This document shows, piece by piece, positions 50,401-56,006 of a DNA stretch of 64,000 nt. Below the pieces are notes generated by a model. That model saw only the letters and a program-made list of their open reading frames with translations. It had not been told where the DNA came from and made no database searches. The DNA is from a virus. The stretch covers positions 22,966 to 86,965 of IMG/VR virus record IMGVR_UViG_3300008107_000074, one strand, 5' to 3'. Positions within the stretch are counted from its first letter, which is position 1; each line of letters begins with the position of its first letter. The position numbers and the translations under genes are program-made.

Positions 50401-52304
50401 TCTTGATAAGTATATATTGGTTCAGGTCTACCTAAAAACGTATTGTCTTGCCATCTAGCTTGGTTGTTCTCGCTAACTTTCAAATCATACGGAGGAAACC
50501 ACATAACCCTACCTCCATTATTACCTCTCTCACAGAATGGTAAATCATTGTATGTGAAACCAGGTGTATTAGATGTTCTCCATGCTAAGTTCTCAATTGA
50601 GAACATATATTTTTTAGCGTAAAATCCATCACCTGTGGGTGATTCAAATATGTTTGTTGAATTCTTTGCACCAAATGAGTTTTTAAAACTATTTTTTGCA
50701 TCATAGTTTCCGCTTGACATTGGTGCGATATTAATATTCCAAGGTCTGCTCTCACCACCCATTACACTATCATCAAATTTTCTGATATTAGCGGTTCTTT
50801 TCATTGTGTCTGAATAGTTCATATAAGACCTATCTTTGGTCCACACCCTACAATATTCAGCACCTGTTTCTTGTTTATACTTGTCAACAAATTTAATTGC
50901 GGAACCTCGAGACAACATACTGTCACCTTCTTTAAAAATTCTACTTGTTTGGTCAATAACATTACCAACGTGTGTTCTTGTGGCTTGACCATCTTTAGGC
51001 ATTGAATCCAAGATTTCTTGAGTTTTACCCAAAATTGAATCTTCTCTAAATCCGTATTTTGTTGAAATTGAATTGTTGTACGTATCACTTTCTCTTGATT
51101 GGAATTCCTCGTTCCATAATCCAATTTTGTTTTGTGAGTTCTTACTAATCCACGTCAGTTTACCACTAATTGGTCCACCTTGGGAAATATTTCTTTGTCT
51201 CTCGAATAACGCGGCTTGTACCGGGTCAAACATTAAACTTAAGAAGTAACTACTTTTAACCATGTTGTCATTAAAGTCTGACATGGTATATTTCACGTCT
51301 TCACTTCTATCGTCTCCAATATATGCGACACCTTTTGGTGCTTCTAATCCTAAAACAGTTTTTACCCCTTGAGCAAAACTATTCGCAAAATTGAAAATTT
51401 TTGATGACTGTTGTGACCTCGCTGTTGTTGTATAATTTGGAGCATATGTTGAATATGTTAATTGGTCAAATAATATTTGTTTCTGACCCTCTCCCATGTA
51501 TTCAATCATTAAATCGGAAGGTTTTCTTCCGAGTTTAGGTCTTCTTTGAATACCAACTAAACTTCCTAAAACACCAGTAACGTCTTGTAAAATAGCGCCG
51601 GCTTCTGTTTTTGGTGTTGGTCTATTTTCAATAGGGTTTCTTGGGTTGGTTAAATAATCGCCAGGTATTTCACTAAAAGGGAATTCAATACCTGCAACTG
51701 TTTGAAGAAAATCAACACCCTTTCCTAATAAACTTTTAGCAACGGTAATCTTATAATTTTTTTCAACTAAAGGTTCTCTACCTGTAACAATATTAATTGC
51801 AGTCGCGGTATTTCCACCTAACGCATCTAACGCCCTAACCCTACCTAATGTTGCGGATTCCAAATTTTGTTGTAATCTAGCAAAGACAGGTCCTTGTTTG
51901 TTTTCTCTAATGTTTTGTGTGGCGAATTTCATTAACCTCGAATCACTATCGAAGTTTTGGCCCGCCATAATACTAATTAAATTTGTTGTTTGGGGTTCGA
52001 ATGAATTTACATATCCAGCTGGATTTATACCACCTAATAATAAAGCTAAAGACGGTAAAGATGTGTCAGTATATTCTTCAATTGTGTTATTGGGTGGAAC
52101 ATATAAATTGATAAAATTTTGTCCAAAATAAACCGCCCAATTTGTTTTAACGTCACCGGGGTCGACATTAGCAAAATTATTTAGATTCTGAACACTATAA
52201 TTCGCATCCGTGAACGTTTGAGGTCCATTCGGTCTATTCAGAGTTTTTGAAATTAAAAAGTCCCTGAAAGTTTTGGTGTTATTAAAATCTAAATATGTTG
52301 GCAT
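47469..52304 (-). CDS. Large tail-tube cap/baseplate protein with OmpA-like segment
   Basis: A 1611-residue structural protein. Near residues 1135-1200 the sequence PPPVCVLRIGDFYHSKIVIR, DVNISFDDGGQILWDLNPEG and VQPMIASVTLSINFIGG resembles tube-initiator/cap proteins (gp48/gp54 type). Residues about 755-910 look like a degenerate OmpA-like peptidoglycan-binding domain: KLKYENDIPGPRDKVDTTQN, then TNDYNERLSLRRSHSVIQDI, with the N..LS.RR..SV core. The C-terminus is Lys-rich. TATTTATA lies 6 nt before the ATG. It follows the tape measure gene, as tube-cap genes do. The cap assignment is by motif resemblance and position. Confidence 0.55.
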   Translation of the reverse strand: MPTYLDFNNTKTFRDFLISKTLNRPNGPQTFTDANYSVQNLNNFANVDPGDVKTNWAVYFGQNFINLYVPPNNTIEEYTDTSLPSLALLLGGINPAGYVNSFEPQTTNLISIMAGQNFDSDSRLMKFATQNIRENKQGPVFARLQQNLESATLGRVRALDALGGNTATAINIVTGREPLVEKNYKITVAKSLLGKGVDFLQTVAGIEFPFSEIPGDYLTNPRNPIENRPTPKTEAGAILQDVTGVLGSLVGIQRRPKLGRKPSDLMIEYMGEGQKQILFDQLTYSTYAPNYTTTARSQQSSKIFNFANSFAQGVKTVLGLEAPKGVAYIGDDRSEDVKYTMSDFNDNMVKSSYFLSLMFDPVQAALFERQRNISQGGPISGKLTWISKNSQNKIGLWNEEFQSRESDTYNNSISTKYGFREDSILGKTQEILDSMPKDGQATRTHVGNVIDQTSRIFKEGDSMLSRGSAIKFVDKYKQETGAEYCRVWTKDRSYMNYSDTMKRTANIRKFDDSVMGGESRPWNINIAPMSSGNYDAKNSFKNSFGAKNSTNIFESPTGDGFYAKKYMFSIENLAWRTSNTPGFTYNDLPFCERGNNGGRVMWFPPYDLKVSENNQARWQDNTFLGRPEPIYTYQDTSRSGQLSFKVVVDHPSILNLLVREYFKGMSDEESENYINAFFAGCEELDFYALIRRFAQLDTNDIKLIQSFLNQGQDPETIKQYKVTTEYPTETTPTNTTTQGNEADSKAVDEVIIKLKYENDIPGPRDKVDTTQNYTQLYKAYKDQKQAYINELGAALNTLTGLSQTDTQVKTEKSFIFGDANHVITQSDIDAQKTKIGDYFDEADVSFNKYESSLNSLISDISGKTAETIRFQILSSCSSVATNDYNERLSLRRSHSVIQDIFDRLSAVGGKKEWQIKWPTNLNLVNKNNSDNDKEIIQKGEPIVIVKEYSTKDFGFEHDTKIIVESVNYGETLTGTQPDKDCVNKDFVRVPKLKQYSPIAFYCRQTAMSLKYNNKSEKKQPETPAPQPPITKIEENGQVVVNPPTRKPAIDPLKRIIAKTLSECFYFKKLEDSDPVVFSSLKEKLKYFHPAFHSTTPEGLNARLTFLQQCIRPGDTIPIKGISEDSDVRARNTSFGPPPVCVLRIGDFYHSKIVIRDVNISFDDGGQILWDLNPEGIGVQPMIASVTLSINFIGGQGLSKPVERLQNALSSNFYANTEMYDERSIATNETIGGKKAEEFTREFLEDLNKTYGNAINKTNQSQNTKNVKGGNYMGALDGNSIKYTDIIKSVFASTESYFDKYQDTYNKVYTKYGKDITALLFKGEYRPINQYDIYTSTSPTPGKTLSLLGLYKKTQELTVYTTGLKTGLANFLNNSSSTYLVDMVGFNKEMTGSILTDTNVKLKDFITKEIIENKINELTVSTQILDELEKSRNQLISDLDRVNFVIKNGKDSTVQDSVVKSVAISGFTSDLLYNEYSTCIDYIETNAPKLVDGLSTNITFLNPTIQSADFEFMMKQLLYDKVDAFISELKDPSLYKDPLKNQLKKRLNKFVEKPEEKKFKLTKFKKRKSDKEIKFGISSTTDETNQTIIDEANQIFSTSNEVKDKLNYYRPQ

Positions 52305-52310
52305 TTATAT

Positions 52311-52318
52311 TATAAATA
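52311..52318 (-). promoter_or_regulatory. TATTTATA motif upstream of tube-cap gene
   Basis: Coding-strand TATTTATA, 6 nt before the ATG at 52304. On the plus strand this is TATAAATA, the T4 late -10 sequence, but pointing away from the gene. Confidence 0.45.
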
Positions 52319-52332
52319 GAAACTTTTTAATT

Positions 52333-54288
52333 TTAATTAAATTGAGGTGGTAAGGTAAAAGATGTGTAATCTAAATCCGATGGTATAAAACTTTGAGACA
52401 TATCATTAGCCAATGATGGACTATTATTAATCGCCCTAACAACATTATCAACAACGGCTCCGTCTGATTTAACAGTATGTGTATGGTTAACATTTACTGT
52501 TGAAGTTGTTGGTGTGGTAGATGATTCTTTTCCTTTTAATCTGTTCTCTAAATCAGATTCACTCACACCCATACTTTTAGCAACTAAAGCTTTAGCAGGT
52601 GCAACCGCTTCGCTAACCATTTTGGAAAATAAACCTTCGTCTGTTTTTTGTAAACCACCTAAACTTGTCTTTTCTTTTAAATTTCTAGATAATTCTAAAC
52701 CTTCAATGTATTTGTCAAACTCAGCCAGAGGTTTTCTTATTTCTGCGGCGGCTTGTACTTTAGCAACCGTCAATAACGCACTTATGTCTTTTTGCATATT
52801 TTGAGTTACCGTGTATTGGTCTCTCGCAATATCCTCAACAGACATTTCTTCAAACGCTTTTTGATTCTCCAATAACCCTTTTGCAATCGTAGGATTTAGT
52901 TCATCCAAAGCGACTTTGGTATCTTTTAATCCCATCTTATCTGCTAAAGATTGAGGAATATCTATAACCATTCTACCACCTTCCATTTTGGAGATATTGG
53001 TTAAGAATTCTTTTTCTTTTTCATCTATTTGTAAACCTGAGGATAATAACGCGGTAGCCGCCGATGACCTTTCCGCAGCTTTAATTGCGGTTTTGGACAT
53101 TTCCTCCATACTCATACCCATTTGGTCAGCTAAAGCTTTAGATTTTCTTAAGTTTGCACCTGTAATTTCAAATCTACCTAATTCGGAATTATATGTCGCT
53201 AATGAACCCGCAACACCTATCATCGCATCTTGTAGACCACCGGCATCATTTGTTGCCATATACATTAGTTTCAATGGGTCGTTGAAATCTCCAATCGCTC
53301 CACCTATAGCTTGTAATTCTGCGGACAACGCAATTGCTTGGTCGGGGTCAAAAAGTTTCTCCGCCATTGATTTAACCTTTTCAATGTTCATGTTAAATTC
53401 AATAGACTTCTGAACCATTCTGGTTAATCCCTCAACACCATTTTTAAATCCAATAGTGTTTAATTTGTCCATATTAGCACCAACATCTGCTACCACCTTT
53501 CTCGCGTTTAAACCAAGAGTTAATGAACTTTTACCCGCCCTGTCAATTTCTTTGATTGCGTCTTTTGCTCCAATACCTACTTTTTCAAACGAATCCAGTG
53601 CAGCTCCCAATTTAGATAAATCACCGTAAAAAGCTCTAGCGGTTTTTTGTGATTCTTGTAAAACATCACTACCAAATGTTGTCATCTTACCTGTTTGTTC
53701 AACCATTTGTACCGCATAATCTTTTACATCCTCAAATCCAAATCCCATAGCGGTAGCGGCTGGTAATGTTTCAAATATATTGTTTCTAAATTCTCTTGAT
53801 AATTCACCTGTTAATCCAAGTTCAGAATTAATTTTATTTCTTAACTCTACTTCTTGTGTTTGTATTTTTATTAATTCATCACCAAGAAAAGATACCATCT
53901 CTTTGGCGCCTTTAACACCTAATTGAACCATAAAATCAGGTAGATTTTTTGATTCTCTTGCAATTTTACCTATTGTTTCAGATATGGTACTAAATTGGAA
54001 TACAGTATCTTTTGATAATGATAATGATGAAACGGGGTTTGAATACCCTAAGTCCGCAATATTTTGAGTTTTAAGTAGGTCTGTAGCAAAAGCGGCTGTT
54101 TTACTACCACCACTTCCTGTATTTCCTCCACTTGATGGTTCTTTTTGATTATAAAATGACCAATAAGTATCTACTTGACCCATTAAAGAACTGTTATTCT
54201 TCACGGATTCAAATTTCAAGAACTCGTTTTTGAATTGAGTATAATTTAAACCTGCTCTTAATTTGGATACTTCTTCGTTAATTGTCAT
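52333..54288 (-). CDS. Tail tape measure-like protein
   Basis: A 651-residue, largely alpha-helical protein rich in Ala, Lys and Glu. After a Gly/Ser-rich stretch near residue 55-65 it has long amphipathic helices and small-residue segments typical of tape measure proteins (VQLGVKGAKEMVSFLGDELI, DAIKEIDRAGKSSLTLGLNA, AELQAIGGAIGDFNDPLKLM). No transmembrane segment stands out. It lies between the gp26-like/chaperone pair and the tube-cap gene, the expected position. If the length rule of about 0.15 nm per residue applies, it would specify a tail of roughly 100 nm. The octamer TATTTATT is 3 nt before the ATG. Confidence 0.7.
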   Translation of the reverse strand: MTINEEVSKLRAGLNYTQFKNEFLKFESVKNNSSLMGQVDTYWSFYNQKEPSSGGNTGSGGSKTAAFATDLLKTQNIADLGYSNPVSSLSLSKDTVFQFSTISETIGKIARESKNLPDFMVQLGVKGAKEMVSFLGDELIKIQTQEVELRNKINSELGLTGELSREFRNNIFETLPAATAMGFGFEDVKDYAVQMVEQTGKMTTFGSDVLQESQKTARAFYGDLSKLGAALDSFEKVGIGAKDAIKEIDRAGKSSLTLGLNARKVVADVGANMDKLNTIGFKNGVEGLTRMVQKSIEFNMNIEKVKSMAEKLFDPDQAIALSAELQAIGGAIGDFNDPLKLMYMATNDAGGLQDAMIGVAGSLATYNSELGRFEITGANLRKSKALADQMGMSMEEMSKTAIKAAERSSAATALLSSGLQIDEKEKEFLTNISKMEGGRMVIDIPQSLADKMGLKDTKVALDELNPTIAKGLLENQKAFEEMSVEDIARDQYTVTQNMQKDISALLTVAKVQAAAEIRKPLAEFDKYIEGLELSRNLKEKTSLGGLQKTDEGLFSKMVSEAVAPAKALVAKSMGVSESDLENRLKGKESSTTPTTSTVNVNHTHTVKSDGAVVDNVVRAINNSPSLANDMSQSFIPSDLDYTSFTLPPQFN

Positions 54289-54291
54289 ATC

Positions 54292-54299
54292 AATAAATA
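54292..54299 (-). promoter_or_regulatory. TATTTATT motif upstream of tape measure gene
   Basis: Coding-strand TATTTATT, 3 nt before the ATG at 54288, overlapping the end of the chaperone-like gene's non-coding gap. Confidence 0.42.
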
Positions 54300-54443
54300 T
54301 TATTTAGGAGTGTTTTCTAATTCAATAATGTACTCCACGTAATATCTACGTATGAAAACTGGCATGGTGATAATGTCACCATAACTAAAACCTCTTTTGA
54401 TTAAAAATAAAATTTCGTCTAACTGTCCTTTCTTATAAGCCAT
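54300..54443 (-). CDS. Small tail-assembly chaperone-like protein
   Basis: Starting at the ATG at 54443 (MAYKKGQLDEILFLIKRGFS) this is a 47-residue protein ending VFIRRYYVEYIIELENTPK; a longer reading from 54482 (60 residues) would lie mostly inside the upstream gene. The upstream stop is buried in an 11-nt overlap (ATGGCTTATAA). Its pattern (helix, then a MP..IR.Y.VE motif) is like that of small proteins placed between gp26-type genes and tape measure genes, which often act as tape-measure chaperones. This is inference from position and size. Confidence 0.5.
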   Translation of the reverse strand: MAYKKGQLDEILFLIKRGFSYGDIITMPVFIRRYYVEYIIELENTPK

Positions 54444-55182
54444 AGAAAGGGCGAAAAAACTCAACCCCGAACCCAATTTCAACTTGGGTGTCTTCTCCTG
54501 ACGGGGTTTTTACTGTTTTTGTTAAATCTAATCCTGGTTTATTTTCTTTTAGAAATTTTCTGAAATCTTGAGAGTCTTTAATTGGTAATCTCTCAACAAA
54601 ATTATGTATGTTCATCATATCTCTATTGCCGGCAACAGACTTAATCATCATTTCTAATTGTTTGGTGACAACAGGTGCAACACCTTGACCATTCCAACTC
54701 TTTCTTAAATCATCAAGTTCTTTCTCTTGTTTTGGTGTTAAAAATTTAAATGTGATTTGAACTTTTGATTTTTCCATAAAATATGGATATTCACCGTTTG
54801 AATCTGATTCTAAATTAAAATCTTTGAATTTTAATTCACTCATATCAACAGAAATCTCAAAATCCTTTTCAGTTTTTGGGTCAGTTAAATAAAATTTATA
54901 TTCGGGACCAAAAGCGGTGTTTCTTAAAAATATTAACACTGCTTGTCTATCTTCTTCAACAATGTCTTCAATTTGAATATCTCTATCTAATATTTTTCTT
55001 CTAAGTAATTCATCAATTACACCATTTGTCGCAATTAAATTTTGCGCGGATAAAATATTTTCATCCGCAGCCGTTAAGTATGCAACTTTAAGTGATTTCT
55101 TTTTATTTTGATAGTGTATACCTCTTGAAGGTAGTTCAACAACATCATAAGCGATTGTTGGGTCGACTCTAAATTCTTCCAT
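54433..55182 (-). CDS. gp26: Baseplate hub assembly protein, gp26-like
   Basis: A 249-residue protein of the T4 gp26/baseplate assembly family. The N-terminus (VVELPSRGIHYQNKKKSLKV followed by AYLTAADENIL) carries the ELPS.G..Y and LTA.DE.IL motifs that mark the family, and the next part follows the I.ELLR..I.D..I pattern. It acts in assembling the hub before tube polymerisation. The gene lies after the tube terminator and before the tape measure gene, as in other T4-like phages. Confidence 0.7.
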   Translation of the reverse strand: MEEFRVDPTIAYDVVELPSRGIHYQNKKKSLKVAYLTAADENILSAQNLIATNGVIDELLRRKILDRDIQIEDIVEEDRQAVLIFLRNTAFGPEYKFYLTDPKTEKDFEISVDMSELKFKDFNLESDSNGEYPYFMEKSKVQITFKFLTPKQEKELDDLRKSWNGQGVAPVVTKQLEMMIKSVAGNRDMMNIHNFVERLPIKDSQDFRKFLKENKPGLDLTKTVKTPSGEDTQVEIGFGVEFFRPFYGL

Positions 55183-55224
55183 ATTTGTTTTATTTAATAA
55201 CTAGTATAATTTACAAAAACTTAT

Positions 55225-55258
55225 AAAAAAAGTAAAGGTCTCCTTTTGAGAGACCTTT
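55225..55258 (-). terminator. Terminator after the tube gene
   Basis: AAAGGTCTC (55234-55242) pairs with GAGACCTTT (55250-55258) around a 7-nt loop; on the minus strand the stem is followed by AC and seven T (55225-55231). Confidence 0.88.
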
Positions 55259-55283
55259 TATTGACAGATTTTTTATTATTTGA

Positions 55284-55658
55284 TTAGTAAACTAATATAC
55301 ATCTATCCATTGGGTCTAACATTTCTAATTCAATATCTTTTTTGTAACCAGCTGCGTAACCCATACGACCTGTAACTGATTCAGCGTGTAGACGGAACCA
55401 CTCCATCAATGCTTGTGCCGCTGAAGGACCAATAGGGTCTTTGAAGGTTACTCTTATTTCATTCCATTCAAATCTACCAGCTACGTATGTTGATGTGTTG
55501 ATGAAAGGAATTGCAACTGAGTTAATTTTTGCACTAGGTCTTGCACTTGAGGTTACGTACCACTCGTTAATACCCAATGATGATGGGAATCTAAGTATGA
55601 ATCGGTTAACTCTCTTCGGTTCGTAAGGAACCGGCATTTTCATTAATAAATCTGCCAT
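55284..55658 (-). CDS. gp19: Tail tube protein gp19, apparently short at the C-terminus
   Basis: A 124-residue protein with the tube fold pattern: KRVNRFILRFPSSLGINEWY, VAIPFINTSTYVAGRFEWNE followed by IRVTFKDPIG, then ALMEWFRLHAESVTGR. T4 gp19 is 163 residues. The reading frame stops after ELEMLDPMDRCILVY, so the usual last strands (a K.W.L.G....NFG.LD segment and a final Y D strand) are missing. None of the three frames downstream supplies them before the terminator at 55225-55258. It may be a truncated or second tube copy, or a shorter variant. The motif TATTTATA lies 41 nt before the ATG. Confidence 0.75.
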   Translation of the reverse strand: MADLLMKMPVPYEPKRVNRFILRFPSSLGINEWYVTSSARPSAKINSVAIPFINTSTYVAGRFEWNEIRVTFKDPIGPSAAQALMEWFRLHAESVTGRMGYAAGYKKDIELEMLDPMDRCILVY

Positions 55659-55699
55659 GTCAATATTTGTTTTTTAATTTTTTTATTTTTAATCTTTCT

Positions 55700-55707
55700 T
55701 ATAAATA
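55700..55707 (-). promoter_or_regulatory. TATTTATA motif upstream of tube gene
   Basis: Coding-strand TATTTATA, 41 nt before the tube ATG, leaving a normal leader. This spacing is what a promoter -10 element would need. Confidence 0.5.
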
Positions 55708-55781
55708 TGTTGTATATGAAAAAACAAAAAAAATCTTCTCAATACTTGATTTTGTGAAAATTATTTCGTATTTTTTCCATA

Positions 55782-55878
55782 CTAGTACTAGATGCTAGTA
55801 AATTAAGAACTAGATTAAAGAAACTAGAATAACTATAAAGAAATAAACTAGATAAAAATAAACTAGAACTAGAACTAG
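55782..55878. repeat. Cluster of CTAG / ACTAGA iteron-like repeats
   Basis: CTAG starts at 55782, 55788, 55795, 55810, 55824, 55848, 55863, 55869 and 55875. Most copies sit in the hexamer ACTAGA, and the right end is a direct run of AACTAG units at 6-bp spacing. The left end is CTAGTACTAG, itself a palindrome. The regular spacing suggests a protein-binding array. Confidence 0.7.
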
Positions 55879-55957
55879 AATACTGGTGCATATACTGGGT
55901 AATTTATAATTTTATTTTTTTTATATTTGGTAATTCCGTAGGTCACACTATATTATA

Positions 55958-55975
55958 ATGTTCCACGTGGAACAT
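55958..55975. promoter_or_regulatory. 18-bp perfect palindrome containing a parS-like site
   Basis: ATGTTCCACGTGGAACAT is perfectly self-complementary. Its inner 16 bp, TGTTCCACGTGGAACA (55959-55974), match the palindromic form of the chromosomal ParB-binding site parS (consensus TGTTTCACGTGAAACA; variant TGTTCCACGTGGAAC known from pseudomonads). It lies just past the sheath terminator, so it is not part of that hairpin. No parA or parB gene is visible here, so host ParB could be the partner. Confidence 0.6.
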
Positions 55976-55981
55976 AAAATA

Positions 55982-55999
55982 GGGAGGGTTTCCCCTCCC
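55982..55999 (-). terminator. Terminator after sheath gene
   Basis: On the minus strand GGGAGGG-GAAA-CCCTCCC forms a 7-bp GC stem with a GNRA loop followed by TATTTTAT. The plus strand is followed by CTTTTTATT, so the element may work in both directions. Confidence 0.8.
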
Positions 56000-56006
56000 C
56001 TTTTTA

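Larger units (their letters stand above)
55659..56006. other. Non-coding region between sheath and tube genes
   Basis: About 350 bp without a credible gene. From right to left it holds the sheath terminator (55982-55999), an 18-bp palindrome (55958-55975), an A/T-rich stretch, a cluster of nine CTAG tetranucleotides (55782-55878), and the promoter-like motif and leader of the tube gene. It is the longest intergenic gap in the window and structurally the richest, so a replication, partition or packaging role is possible. Confidence 0.7.

Noticed and set aside
54300-54482. 60-aa reading of the chaperone-like ORF from 54482
   Set aside because: The first 13 codons lie deep inside the gp26-like gene; the ATG at 54443 gives the usual short overlap with the upstream stop.
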